NCBI RefSeq assembly: GCF_016863435.1
Contig: NZ_BOOW01000026.1
Coordinates: 62,001 to 126,000, forward strand
Direction: 5' to 3'
Length of the DNA stretch: 64,000 nucleotides
Origin: Sinosporangium siamense
Lineage (GTDB): Bacteria > Actinomycetota > Actinomycetes > Streptosporangiales > Streptosporangiaceae
Shown piece after piece: positions 26,204 through 34,844 of the stretch (the stretch's first letter is position 1; each line of letters starts with the position of its first letter). The notes beneath the pieces were generated by a model. That model did not search any database. It saw only the letters and a list, made by a program, of their open reading frames with translations, and was not told where the DNA came from. A program made the position numbers and the translations under genes.

Positions 26204-26443
26204 CTACGGCGCAGGCTCGCCGGCCTGCTGGAGAACCCTGGTGAAGGACATGGTCATCCAGGGGTGCCAGGGGGTGGTGTCGTCGGTTCGTTCCCATGTG
26301 GCGGACATGGTGGCGTGGTCGTCGGCGATCACGAGGGTGGCGCGTTCGGTTTCGCCGGCGAAGGTCCACACGCCGTCGTCGGTGACGCTCGCCCGCATGG
26401 TGACGAAGGCGCCCTGGTTGTCGAAGGAGCGCATCGCCCCCAT
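26204..26443 (-). pseudogene. C-terminal fragment of a DUF1579-like lipocalin-fold protein
   Basis: A 79-codon frame, MRSFDNQGAFVTMRASV then TFAGETERATLVIADDHATM, ending WHPWMTMSFTRV. This resembles the second half of DUF1579-type beta-barrel proteins (about 150 residues). It begins abruptly three bases from the start of an ArsR fragment that reads the other way, so its 5' half is missing. The family assignment is by general pattern only. Confidence 0.5.
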
Positions 26444-26445
26444 CA

Positions 26446-26663
26446 GCAGGCCTGCGGTCTCTCAGCACCTGCGAATACTGGTCTCGGCCGACCTGCTCGA
26501 CGTCCGCAGAGCGGGCAACCGCCGGTTCTACCGGTTGCGCCGCGAAGGGCTGGCCGAGGCGGTGCGGTTCGTCGAGGCGATGTGGTCGATGCCGCTCAAC
26601 CGCCTCAAGCACGTCGCCGAAGAGGAGGAACGCATGCGGGAAGACGTGGAGGGGGCGCCGTGA
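26446..26663 (+). pseudogene. ArsR-family regulator lacking its N-terminal half
   Basis: The frame enters in the middle of the recognition helix (RPAVSQHLRILVSADLLDVR), continues through the wing (RRAGNRRFYRLRREGLAEAVRF) and ends normally overlapping the next gene (GTGA). The first 40-45 residues, including the start codon and helices 1-2, are gone. Sequence before 26446 belongs to an opposite-strand fragment. ArsR regulators of this type normally precede SRPBCC genes exactly as here, so this is the remainder of a once intact arsR-SRPBCC pair. Confidence 0.75.
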
Positions 26664-27088
26664 GCACCGGTGGCACGATCGAGCAGGCGTTGTGGATCCG
26701 GGCCAGGCCGGAGACCGTATGGCGCCACTTCACCGATCCGGCACGGCTGGCGCGGTGGTGGGGCGAGGCCGAGGTGGATCCCCGCCCCGGGGGCGAACTG
26801 GTGGTGCGGATGCGGGAAGGGCCGCGTCCGATCATGCGCGGGAGGTTCGTGGAGCTGGTGCCGCACGAGCGGATCGTCTTCACCTTCGGCTGGGAGGCCA
26901 CTCCCGGCGCGCCCGCCATCCCGCCCGGCACCTCCAGGGTGGAGATCACGCTCACCCCCGACGGTGACGGCGTGAGGCTGACCTTGCGGCACAGCGGTCT
27001 GCCGTTCTCCCTGGAAGGCGAGACCGGCGAAGGGTGGCGCCACATGCTCGGCCGCCTCGGGGACGAGGCCACGGAAAGGGCTGTGTGA
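26660..27088 (+). CDS. SRPBCC (AHSA1-like) domain protein
   Basis: A 142-residue hydrophobic-ligand-binding START-like fold: IEQALWIRARPETVWRHFTD, RWWGEAEVDPRPGG, GRFVELVPHERIVFTFGWE, VEITLTPDGDGVRLTLRHSG, and a final GWRHMLGRLGD helix. The family (AHSA1/YndB-like) binds lipids or small hydrophobic compounds; the function here is unknown. The gene itself is intact, starting with GTG that overlaps the stop of the truncated arsR. The deletion just upstream removed the expected promoter, so expression is doubtful. Confidence 0.8.
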   Translation: MSTGGTIEQALWIRARPETVWRHFTDPARLARWWGEAEVDPRPGGELVVRMREGPRPIMRGRFVELVPHERIVFTFGWEATPGAPAIPPGTSRVEITLTPDGDGVRLTLRHSGLPFSLEGETGEGWRHMLGRLGDEATERAV

Positions 27089-27196
27089 CTCACTGCCGAC
27101 CTTAGGCGCATCCAGCAGGTCCACCGGCGAGCCGCCGCTCGGCGTCGCTGCTGCCGGCCGAGATCCCGGACGTGATCCCGCGACGTCGCCGGGAGG

Positions 27197-27823
27197 CTAG
27201 GCCGAGGGGGCGGCTTCGCCGTACTCCTCCAGGGTCGTGAAGAGCCGGTCGGCTTCGGCGCGCACGCGGGTGGCGACGGCGGGGAGGGGGAGGCCGTCGC
27301 GGAGGCGGGCCACGCCCCAGTCGGCGAGGGCGCGGGTGGCTCCGGTGAGGCCCGCGGCGAGGGCGCGGTCGCGGGTGAGGTCGGCGCCGCTCTCCTCGGC
27401 GAGGGCGGCGCGCAGGGCCCGCTCGCGCATGTCCATGATGGCGAGTATGCGTGCCCGCAGGGTGGGGCTGGCCTCCACGATGTCCTGAAAAATCAGTACA
27501 CCCTCATGCAGGCCGTACCTCCAATCACCGGTGTCGAGGGCGTCGAGGAAGTCGCGGCGCACCGCCTCGACGGGACTCTCGCCGGGGGCACGCCCGCGCA
27601 CCACGGCGGCGAGAAGGCCGACCACCTCGTCCTGCCGGTCGGCGAACAAATCCTCCTTGGTCGGAAAGTAGTTGAACACCGTGTTCACCGACACGTCGGC
27701 CGCCTGGGCGATCTCGGCGACGGTGACCGTGTCGAACCCGCGCTCCATGAACAACCCCATCGCCATGTCCGCGATGCGCTGCCGGGTTTCCCGCTTCTTC
27801 CGCTCACGCAAGCCCTCAGCCAT
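27197..27823 (-). CDS. TetR-family repressor
   Basis: A 208-residue regulator with an N-terminal helix-turn-helix (RIADMAMGLFMERGFDTVTV, EIAQAADVSVNTVFNYFPTK) and a helical ligand domain. It diverges from an ABC exporter operon by 64 bases and most likely represses it, being released by an exported drug or metabolite (inference from arrangement). TAGAAT lies six bases before ATG 27823 with no ribosome site, which indicates a leaderless message. Confidence 0.9.
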   Translation of the reverse strand: MAEGLRERKKRETRQRIADMAMGLFMERGFDTVTVAEIAQAADVSVNTVFNYFPTKEDLFADRQDEVVGLLAAVVRGRAPGESPVEAVRRDFLDALDTGDWRYGLHEGVLIFQDIVEASPTLRARILAIMDMRERALRAALAEESGADLTRDRALAAGLTGATRALADWGVARLRDGLPLPAVATRVRAEADRLFTTLEEYGEAAPSA

Positions 27824-27829
27824 GACCCG

Positions 27830-27887
27830 ATTCTATGGTGCGGCTAAATTGTTGCAGTGACTTAAAAATTGTGGTTACCCTAAAATT
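27830..27887. promoter_or_regulatory. divergent leaderless promoters and operator, TetR/ABC exporter
   Basis: TAGAAT (27835-27830, minus) and TACCCT (27876-27881, plus) each end six bases before a start codon. Between them AAATTGT repeats directly at 27846 and 27866, exactly two helical turns apart, in a notably AT-rich patch. It is a plausible TetR site. Confidence 0.5.
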
Positions 27888-28664
27888 ATGATCGAGTCAT
27901 CCGGCCTGAGCAAGACGTACGGCAAAGCCCCCGCGGCGGTGGAGGCGGTCCGCGGCCTGACCTTCACCGTCGCCCCCGGCCAGATCGTCGGCCTTCTCGG
28001 CCCCAACGGCGCGGGAAAGAGCACGACCATGCGCCTGCTGACCACGCTGCTGCGCCCCACCTCGGGCACCGCGACCGTCGCCGGCCGTGACCTCCTGGCC
28101 GACCCCGAGGGGGTGCGGCGCCGCATCGGCTACGTCGCCCAGGGCGGCTCCACCCCCTACGGTCAACCCCTTCTGGAGGAACTGGAGCTCCAGGCCATGC
28201 TGTACGGCATGAGCCGCCCCGAGGCCAGGCGCCGCGTGGCCGAGGTGCTGGACCTCTTCGAGGTGGCCGACCTGGCCGCCCGCAGCGGCGAGACGCTCTC
28301 CGGCGGGCAGCGCCGCCGCTTCGACCTGGCCCTCGGCCTCCTCCACCGGCCACCCGTGGTCTTCCTCGACGAACCCACCGCCGGCCTCGACCCGGGGGCC
28401 CGCGCGGAGGTGTGGGACCTCGTGCGCACCCTGCGCGGTGAGCACGGCGTCACCGTCGTGCTGTCCACGCACTACCTCGACGAGGCCGAGGCCCTCTGCG
28501 ATCGCCTGCTGGTCATCGACCGGGGCAGGCTCGCCGGCGACGGCTCACCGGGCGACCTTCGCGAGCGCGTGCCGGGCGGCGCGGCGGACCTGGAGGAGGT
28601 CTTCCGATGGCTGACCGGCCGCCCGGCGAGCGAGGAGCAACCCGCGCCCAAGGCCCTGGTGTGA
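27888..28664 (+). CDS. DrrA-type ABC exporter ATPase
   Basis: A 258-residue ATP-binding subunit. Walker A is LLGPNGAGKSTTMRLLTTLL, the signature LSGGQRRRFDLALGLL, Walker B VVFLDEPTAGLDPGARAEVW, the switch His VVLSTHYLDEAEALCDR. It powers the permease encoded 70 bases downstream, probably for drug, antibiotic or lipid export. ATG 27888 is probably the first transcribed base, given TACCCT six bases upstream and no ribosome site. Confidence 0.92.
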   Translation: MIESSGLSKTYGKAPAAVEAVRGLTFTVAPGQIVGLLGPNGAGKSTTMRLLTTLLRPTSGTATVAGRDLLADPEGVRRRIGYVAQGGSTPYGQPLLEELELQAMLYGMSRPEARRRVAEVLDLFEVADLAARSGETLSGGQRRRFDLALGLLHRPPVVFLDEPTAGLDPGARAEVWDLVRTLRGEHGVTVVLSTHYLDEAEALCDRLLVIDRGRLAGDGSPGDLRERVPGGAADLEEVFRWLTGRPASEEQPAPKALV

Positions 28665-28734
28665 CCGCGCCGGCGGCCCCTCCCTGCACATCCCCGGCCT
28701 ACGGCCCTTATGTCCAAGCGAAGGACCTTCTCGC

Positions 28735-29499
28735 ATGACCTCCGTGAACATCACTCTCGGCGCCCGCAACGGCGTGGTGCGCGACACCTGGGTGATCCTC
28801 CGCCACAACCTACGCAAGACGGCCCGGCAGAAGATCGCACTGCTCTTCGGCGCCGTGCAGCCGCTGCTCTTCCTGCTCCTGTTCGGCCCCCTGCTGTCCG
28901 GCCTCGGCTCGTGGCAGATGCTCGTCCCCGGCCTCCTTGTGCAGCTCGGCCTGCTCAGTGCGGGGCTGGCCGGTTTCGGCATCGTCTTCGACGCCCGCGC
29001 CGGAGTGCTCGACCGGCTGCGGGTCAGTCCCACCCCGCGGCTTGCCCTGCTGCTCGGCCAGGCTCTCGGCGGCACCGCCGTACTTCTGCTGCAGAGCGCC
29101 CTGCTCGTCGCGGTGGCCACGGCACTCGGGCTGCGCCCGCCGCCCCTCGGGCTCGTCCTGGCGGCCGTGCTGCTGGCCGTGACAGGCACCGGCCTGGCCG
29201 CGATCTCCAACGCGCTCGCGCTGGTGCTGGACGACGCCGTGTTCGCCCCCGTGATGACCACCGTCATGGTGCCTCTGACCCTGCTGTCAGGGGCGTTTCT
29301 GCCCATGTCGATGGCGCCGGGCTGGCTGAACGCCCTGTCGGCGGCGACGCCGTTCCGGCACACGGTGGAGGCGCTCCGCGACCTGCTGGCGGGCGACTAT
29401 CTGACCCCCGCGGTCGGTCTGGGCACGGCGGTGTCGGTCGCCTTCAGCGTGTTGTGCGTGGCCCTGGCGGTGCGCATCTTCAACCGTCTGAACGCCTGA
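28735..29499 (+). CDS. ABC-2 type (DrrB-like) export permease
   Basis: A 254-residue membrane subunit with about six hydrophobic segments (KIALLFGAVQPLLFLLLFGP, LLVQLGLLSAGLAGFGIVF, GTAVLLLQSALLVAVATALG and others). It has the ABC-2 motif region LSGAFLPMSMAPGWLNALSA followed by TPFRHTVEALRDLLAGD. It partners the ATPase 70 bases upstream. Its stop codon lies in a 14-bp palindrome shared with the stop of the convergent small gene. Confidence 0.9.
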   Translation: MTSVNITLGARNGVVRDTWVILRHNLRKTARQKIALLFGAVQPLLFLLLFGPLLSGLGSWQMLVPGLLVQLGLLSAGLAGFGIVFDARAGVLDRLRVSPTPRLALLLGQALGGTAVLLLQSALLVAVATALGLRPPPLGLVLAAVLLAVTGTGLAAISNALALVLDDAVFAPVMTTVMVPLTLLSGAFLPMSMAPGWLNALSAATPFRHTVEALRDLLAGDYLTPAVGLGTAVSVAFSVLCVALAVRIFNRLNA

Positions 29500-29508
29500 C
29501 CGGTCAGG
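29495..29508. other. palindrome spanning two convergent stop codons
   Basis: CCTGACCGGTCAGG is a perfect 14-bp palindrome holding the plus-strand TGA (29497-29499) and the minus-strand TGA (complement of 29504-29506). It is too short for a strong terminator. Confidence 0.5.
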
Positions 29509-29734
29509 AAGGCGGACCGAACGGCTCGATCTTTGGGTCGGCGTAAGGTCCGCCCGCGCCCCAGCCGAGGCGGCGGGCGGACTCGTCGGACACGCGAAGG
29601 GCGTAAAGGCCCTTCGCGGAGTCGACCGCAATGAGCCCGAAGGCGAGGTCGACATCCTCATCGGCCAAGCCGAGGTGACGCATCCCGTCCGGGAGGGATA
29701 GCCCGGCCGGCAGGCGAACGGTGATGAGCACCAT
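29504..29734 (-). CDS. 76-residue partner of the S8 peptidase
   Basis: Starts at ATG 29734, ten bases after the peptidase stop, so it is cotranscribed. The protein is small, acidic and soluble: an N-terminal strand-rich stretch (VLITVRLPAGLSLPDGMRHL), a VDLAFGLIAVDSAKGLYAL core and a proline-rich end (YADPKIEPFGPP). I do not recognise the family. Size and position suggest an inhibitor, chaperone-like propeptide in trans, or substrate of the peptidase. The frame stays open far upstream inside the peptidase gene, but that part is out-of-frame noise. Confidence 0.72.
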   Translation of the reverse strand: MVLITVRLPAGLSLPDGMRHLGLADEDVDLAFGLIAVDSAKGLYALRVSDESARRLGWGAGGPYADPKIEPFGPPS

Positions 29735-29744
29735 AGGGGCAACG

Positions 29745-31094
29745 TTACGCTGCCTGCCGCCGTCGCAAGGTCGTAAGCACTGCAGCCGGGTCGACGATCC
29801 CATAACCCAGATCGTGGTCGAAGTCCGCCCCGCGCGGGTGGTCGGCGGTGCGGCGGAGCAGTGTTCGCAGCTCAGCGGGGGACAGCCGGGAGGCCGGCCA
29901 CTGGGTGCGGATCGCCGCGACCAGACCGGCCGCGACGGGGCAGGCGGCGGAGGTGCCCGAGTCCGGGCCCGGGTCGTAGACTCCGGAGCCCTTGAAGTGC
30001 GTGTATGCACATATGTCGGGCTTGCGGGCGGTCAGGCGGCCCGGCCCCTGCGACGAATACCCCACGCGCCTGGCCCGGGTGTCGACCCCGCCGATCGTGA
30101 GCACACGCGAATGGGAGTTCGCCCCCACGATGGGCCGGTTGGGGAAGGCGCACCTGCCGTCGGCGCACTCGTTGCCGCAGTTGCCCGCGGCGAACAGGAT
30201 GTCGGCGCCCTCCTGCTCCAGGCTCGCCACGATCAGATTGAACGGATGAGCTGGATTGTCGGAGTAGTTTCCCGGATGGCCGACCGGGAAGTCCCACCGC
30301 GGGGAGAACGACCCCCAGCTGTTCGTGACCACGAGCGACCGCCGGTCCGCGGGCTGGGCCAGCAGCACCGTGCGCAGATGCGCGAACGCCGCCACCGCGT
30401 CCGACAGCACACCGCCGAGCACGGTGGTGCCCTGCGCCCGCGACAACAGCAGCGGGATGTCGATGAGGGACGCGCCCGGCGACGTGATGAGCGCGTCGAA
30501 CGCGCACATCGTGCCGTGATCCACCTCGAACTCCCCGGCTCTGCCGTCCACCGTCGCCGGATTCCAGCTTCGCTGGACGTCCAGCGTGACGAGCCTGCCG
30601 AGCCGCTCGGCGACGTGGGCGGCGTTGACACCGCTGTCGAGTACGGCGAGAGCCACACCGGTGCCGTCGAGCCCGGCCCGCTGGAGTTCGTCGGCGCGCA
30701 TCAGGCGGGCGACGTCGCGCCAGTCGCCGACCGCAGGATCGCCGCCGCAGGTGAGGCTCGCCTCGATCACCGGATCGGCGAAGACGCCGACGACGTCCCT
30801 GCGCACCATCGGCAGGAGGGACAGCCGGGCGGTCAGCTCGTCGTCGGCGATCTCGCCGCGCACCATGACCGAGGCGTGCTCACCGGCGAGGGAGTAGGTG
30901 ATGGGCTGGCGCAGCGACAGCGGGTCCCCCTCGTGAGAGGGGACCGGCTGGGGGACGGCTACCGGGGTGAAGGAGTCGTCGAGCACGACGCCGGGCAGCC
31001 TGTCGGCCACATCGGCGGTCGTCGCGGTCAGCCGGGGGTCGGCGACTGCCGCGACCACGTCGTAGGAAGGGCGAAGCTGGATCATCACTCGCAT
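29745..31094 (-). CDS. subtilisin-like S8 family serine peptidase, apparently cytoplasmic
   Basis: A 449-residue protease with a complete catalytic set: Asp in VALAVLDSGVNAAH (about 151), His in VDHGTMCAFD (about 191), oxyanion Asn in LFAAGNCGNEC (about 301), Ser in DSGTSAACPVAAG (about 378). Residues 1-135 include an inhibitor-I9-like stretch (ASVMVRGEIADDELTARL). There is no signal peptide or membrane helix, unlike most actinobacterial subtilases, so it probably acts inside the cell. It is the first gene of a two-gene operon with a 76-residue protein. Confidence 0.87.
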   Translation of the reverse strand: MRVMIQLRPSYDVVAAVADPRLTATTADVADRLPGVVLDDSFTPVAVPQPVPSHEGDPLSLRQPITYSLAGEHASVMVRGEIADDELTARLSLLPMVRRDVVGVFADPVIEASLTCGGDPAVGDWRDVARLMRADELQRAGLDGTGVALAVLDSGVNAAHVAERLGRLVTLDVQRSWNPATVDGRAGEFEVDHGTMCAFDALITSPGASLIDIPLLLSRAQGTTVLGGVLSDAVAAFAHLRTVLLAQPADRRSLVVTNSWGSFSPRWDFPVGHPGNYSDNPAHPFNLIVASLEQEGADILFAAGNCGNECADGRCAFPNRPIVGANSHSRVLTIGGVDTRARRVGYSSQGPGRLTARKPDICAYTHFKGSGVYDPGPDSGTSAACPVAAGLVAAIRTQWPASRLSPAELRTLLRRTADHPRGADFDHDLGYGIVDPAAVLTTLRRRQAA

Positions 31095-31414
31095 GGGGCA
31101 CCGCCGTGGTGATCGGAGGACCTGACCTCACCACGGTCCACCATCGGAATGGATCAGTCCAGCGGCCTAAATGCCGTCTGAACTGGTGATTTACCGCGAA
31201 TGCCCCACAATCTTTACCATGCCCCCCGCTCCCGGCCACCTCCCCGAAGCCACCCGCATGTCCGGTTCCGGCCGGTCGCCCTCGACCCCGGCCGGCTCGC
31301 GGCAGGCACCCGTCCACAGGCCACAGCCGTGGGCAGGGCCGGCTCGGGGGACCCCGGAGGGACTCGGAGGCCCGGGGGGACGCAAGTCCACCCGGGGCCG
31401 ATCGGTGGGGGAGG
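31095..31414. other. intergenic, no gene seen
   Basis: About 320 bases between the S8 peptidase start and the LCP stop. It probably contains the peptidase promoter (31100-31200, less GC-rich) and the end of the LCP transcript. Short frames are proline-rich noise. Confidence 0.4.
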
Positions 31415-33307
31415 TTACACGCAGCCGTCGTTGATGTTCTTGGCGTTGGCGCCGTTGGTGGGGGTTCGGTGGGCGGTGGGCGTGCGGAGCGGGGTGGTCG
31501 CCGGGGCCGGGCGGGTGGCGGTGGCCGTGGTCGAGGCCGAGGGGGAGGTGCTCGGGGTGGCGGTGACGCCGGCGGCTAGGGCGCGGCGGTCGGGGCGCAA
31601 CGAGTCGCGCAGGGCCTTGGCGGCCACCACGCGGATCTTGTGCCAGTCGGGGTTGCCGGTGTGGATGAGCGGCGGGACGAGCGCCACGCTGCTCAGCTTC
31701 GCGTCCTTGACCTTCATGCCCAGCGGGACGAGGTGTTCGAGCAGGTCACGCGGGATGTCGGTGCGGACCATCTGCTTGGTGGCCCCGGCGATGCGGTTGA
31801 AGTTCTGCAGCAGGACGGCGGGTGTGGCCTGCTGGGTGAGCGCCCCGATGACGCAGCGCTGGCGTTCCATGCGGGAGAAGTCGTCGCTGCCCACCCGGGA
31901 CCTTCCGTACCAGAGCGCCTCCTCGCCGCTGAGCTTCCGGTAGCCGGCCTTGATCGTGCCGGCCGTGCCGTACAGGCCACCCCACTTCACGTCGTATTGC
32001 ACCCGGATGTTGAGCCCGCCGATCGCGTCCACGAGTTTGGCGAAGCCGTACATGTTGACCAGGGCGTAGTAGTCGATCTTCAAGCCGAGCGTGTGGCCGA
32101 TGGCGTCCTTGAGCATGCGGGGCCCCTGGCCCTTGCCCCCCACCAGGTGGGGGTTCATGTCGGCGTAGTACCAGACCTCGTTGAGCAGCCCCTGCCCGTC
32201 CTCTCCCGTGAAGCCGTTGGGGAACTTCGCGGCGAGCGGGTTGCCGGCGGGGAACCGTACATATTGCAGGTTGCGCGGGAGGCTGAACATCACCGTGTTG
32301 CCCGTCTTCACGTGCACGCTCGCCACCATCATGGTGTCGGTGCGCACGCCCGTCCGGTTGCCCGCGGCGTCGCCGCCGATCATCAGGAAGTTCACCCGGT
32401 CGCGCCCCTGCCAGGGGTCCTCGGCCTTGATCGGCCCGATGTGGGCGCCGTCGGGGTCGCTCGGGAAGATCGCGTTGATGGCCTCCCTGGCGGTCACGAT
32501 GCTGCTCGCCGCCAGCGCGAAGGGCGCCATCACGACCACGCACAACATCCCGGCCGCGATGCCGGAGACGATCTGGCCGGTCTTGTTGAGCCGGCTCGGC
32601 CGGAGCGTGATGTAGGAGATGAGCACCAGCGCGAACCACGTGAGCGCCAGCACGCCGGCAGTCGCCGACACGGTGATCAGGGTGCTGTCGCGGGCCACCA
32701 TGCCGGTGTCGTTGAACACCTGGAGCCCGAAGACGATGGCGGCGATCAGGATCGCGCCGAAGACGCCGAGGAGGACAAATCCCGTACGGCGGCGCCCCGC
32801 ACGCAGGTGCGCCGCGCCCGGGAGGATCGCGGACAGGCCCGTCCAGCCGATGATCGACGCGGTGGTGAGCCGCTTGGCGAAGCGCGGCGGTCCGGCAGGC
32901 GCGGCCGCCGGCGCCCCCACGGGCGAGGCGGCGGACTGTCTCTCCGGGCCGGCCTTCACGGGGGCCCGGCCGGGCGCGTCGTCCCGATCGCGGCGGAAGG
33001 CGACCGTGTCCCCTTCGGCGGCCTGAGGCGTGGGCGCGGGCTTGGCGGGCGGCCTCTGCCTGCCGGGGGCCGGGCGAGGCCCTTGCGGGCCGCCGCGGTC
33101 TACGGGCTCCTCAGAGCCGCCGGGGCCGGTGTTTCCCGAGGGAGGGCCGGGGCGGCGCTCGGCGCCGGGCTTGCCGGAGGGGCCGGGTGCTCCTGGGGCT
33201 CCGGGAGTGCCGGGTGCGCGGCGCGGGCTGCCGGGGGTTGGTCGCCGCCGTGGCCGCCGCTTGCGGCCTTCACCTGACGGCTCTCCTGAGCTACCCCCAT
33301 TGCCCAT
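31415..33307 (-). CDS. LytR-CpsA-Psr (LCP) family cell-wall ligase
   Basis: 630 residues. About 140 residues of Pro/Gly/Arg-rich cytoplasmic tail are followed by several membrane helices (IIGWTGLSAILPGAAHLRAG, FVLLGVFGAILIAAIVFG, further helices to about 275). The extracytoplasmic LCP domain (about 290-520) has VRTDTMMVASV, FSLPRNLQYV, AIGGLNIRV and RSRVGSDDFSRMERQR, the conserved Arg/Asp residues for polyprenyl-pyrophosphate binding. It ends in a Ser/Thr/Ala-rich tail. LCP enzymes attach wall glycopolymers to peptidoglycan. The multi-helix front resembles the TM2-like arrangement in some actinobacterial LCPs. Confidence 0.9.
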   Translation of the reverse strand: MGNGGSSGEPSGEGRKRRPRRRPTPGSPRRAPGTPGAPGAPGPSGKPGAERRPGPPSGNTGPGGSEEPVDRGGPQGPRPAPGRQRPPAKPAPTPQAAEGDTVAFRRDRDDAPGRAPVKAGPERQSAASPVGAPAAAPAGPPRFAKRLTTASIIGWTGLSAILPGAAHLRAGRRRTGFVLLGVFGAILIAAIVFGLQVFNDTGMVARDSTLITVSATAGVLALTWFALVLISYITLRPSRLNKTGQIVSGIAAGMLCVVVMAPFALAASSIVTAREAINAIFPSDPDGAHIGPIKAEDPWQGRDRVNFLMIGGDAAGNRTGVRTDTMMVASVHVKTGNTVMFSLPRNLQYVRFPAGNPLAAKFPNGFTGEDGQGLLNEVWYYADMNPHLVGGKGQGPRMLKDAIGHTLGLKIDYYALVNMYGFAKLVDAIGGLNIRVQYDVKWGGLYGTAGTIKAGYRKLSGEEALWYGRSRVGSDDFSRMERQRCVIGALTQQATPAVLLQNFNRIAGATKQMVRTDIPRDLLEHLVPLGMKVKDAKLSSVALVPPLIHTGNPDWHKIRVVAAKALRDSLRPDRRALAAGVTATPSTSPSASTTATATRPAPATTPLRTPTAHRTPTNGANAKNINDGCV

Positions 33308-33811
33308 CGTCGCACCGCTCTTTCGTATGTCATGCCAATGTCATGGCCAAGTCGGCGATAACGTTGCCCTTTGGCCCCCGTTGTCTACGGAATTTTCCAG
33401 GATTCTACGCCCCATAGTTGGGCATCACAGACAGATGGCCAACTCGGAGTAAAGGCCCAGTGAAGCGGGTGGGGCGCCGTAGGCAAGCGAGCGTAAGTGT
33501 GACATCTGTGGCCCGTGTTCACTCGAACCTCTGCCAACACCATGCGTGGCCTGCGGGAAATCTGGGGTTTTCGTGGCTGGACGGCTCATGAGGGCGATGA
33601 GACGCTGGAGTGTCGTGCCCGTCGCGTGCGCAGATGTACGGCGCAAGCATCGGCTGTCCGGTCAAGGAGGGTCGAGAGTGAACAAGCCTCAGATTTGGGG
33701 CAGAAGCCCACTGTTTTCCCACTGGTCACGGATGTAGTCATGTTCGGTCACAGTCCGAAATCATCCAAGGTGATCTCCGCGATGTCCCAGACCGATCCGC
33801 TTCAGTTGTCC
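33308..33811. other. intergenic, LCP and LysR promoters, no gene
   Basis: About 500 bases separating the divergent LCP and LysR genes. The segment 33330-33440 is less GC-rich and probably carries the LCP promoter. Small frames show no motifs. Confidence 0.4.
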
Positions 33812-33824
33812 TAGCTTCGATGCC
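33812..33824 (+). promoter_or_regulatory. leaderless promoter of the LysR gene
   Basis: TAGCTT (33812-33817) stands seven bases before ATG 33825. No Shine-Dalgarno is present. Confidence 0.45.
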
Positions 33825-34694
33825 ATGAATCTGCAGCAGCTCCGCTATGTGGTCGCGACGGCGGAACACCGCACCATGACCGACGCGGCACGGTCGCTGT
33901 ATATCGCGCAACCCGCTCTCTCACGCGCGATCCGGGATTTGGAGCGGGAACTCGGCATGACCCTGTTCGCCCGCTCCGGCCGCGGGGTCGTCGTCACCCC
34001 CCAGGGCAGGCGGGTGGTCAAACTCGCCCGCGAGGCGCTCAACGCCATCCACGAGATCGAATCGCTCGCCACCCACGGCCACTCGCCCGAGGCCGAGCTG
34101 CGCATCGCCGCCACCCCGAGCCTCGAACCCGGCCTGTCCGCGCGGCTGCTGCCCGCCTACACCGCAGAACACCCCGGGGTGCGCGTCCACATCGTGCGCT
34201 GCGAGAGCCGCGACGGCGTCGTCAACGCCATCCGGGAACAACGCGCCGATCTCGGCCTGACCGACCTGCCGGTCCCCGCCGACCTCATCACGCGCCCCCT
34301 GGAGCGCCAGGAGGTCGTGCTCATCTCACCGCCCGGCCTCAAACTGCCCGACCCCGTCCCCATCGGCAGCCTGAGCGGCCTCCGCCTGGTCCTGCCCACG
34401 CCGGGCACGGCCCGCCGCCGCGAGTTCGACGCCCTGTTCCTCAAATACGGCGTGAGCCCGGCGGGCACCGTCGAAACCGACGAGCGCGGCGGCTGGCTCA
34501 CCGCGGTCCGCAGCGGCGTCGCCTCCCTGCTCTGGTATCGCACGATGGCCGAACAGGCCGTCCGTGCCGGGCTCGTCGTCCGCGCCCTCGACCCCTGCAT
34601 CCGCCGCGTCGTCGCCATCGTCCACGCCCGCCGCCGCTTACCGGCGATAGCCCAGGAGTTCCTGGCCGTCGCCGAGAAGGGCACCGCCGCCTGA
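33825..34694 (+). CDS. LysR-family transcriptional regulator
   Basis: A 289-residue regulator. The helix-turn-helix is MNLQQLRYVVATAEHRTMTD then SLYIAQPALSRAIRDLEREL, followed by the linker helix and a periplasmic-binding-like effector domain (LRIAATPSLEPGLSARLLPA, VRVHIVRCESRDGVV, ADLGLTDLPVP). The target is unclear: neither the LCP gene upstream (divergent, 517 bases away) nor FolP downstream is an obvious client. Confidence 0.9.
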   Translation: MNLQQLRYVVATAEHRTMTDAARSLYIAQPALSRAIRDLERELGMTLFARSGRGVVVTPQGRRVVKLAREALNAIHEIESLATHGHSPEAELRIAATPSLEPGLSARLLPAYTAEHPGVRVHIVRCESRDGVVNAIREQRADLGLTDLPVPADLITRPLERQEVVLISPPGLKLPDPVPIGSLSGLRLVLPTPGTARRREFDALFLKYGVSPAGTVETDERGGWLTAVRSGVASLLWYRTMAEQAVRAGLVVRALDPCIRRVVAIVHARRRLPAIAQEFLAVAEKGTAA

Positions 34695-34831
34695 CACCGG
34701 TCGCCACACGCGATCCCAAGCCCCGGAGGGAGGCACCGTGGCCGCCTTCAACGGCGGCCCCGGTCACCGTACGAACTCCCCAGGACTTTAGCCTGCTTCG
34801 CGGAGTTCTCCAGATACAAGCGATCCCGCAG

Positions 34832-34844
34832 TAAGCTCAGGCCG
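34832..34844 (+). promoter_or_regulatory. leaderless promoter of folP paralog
   Basis: TAAGCT (34832-34837) lies seven bases before ATG 34845, and no ribosome site exists. Confidence 0.45.
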
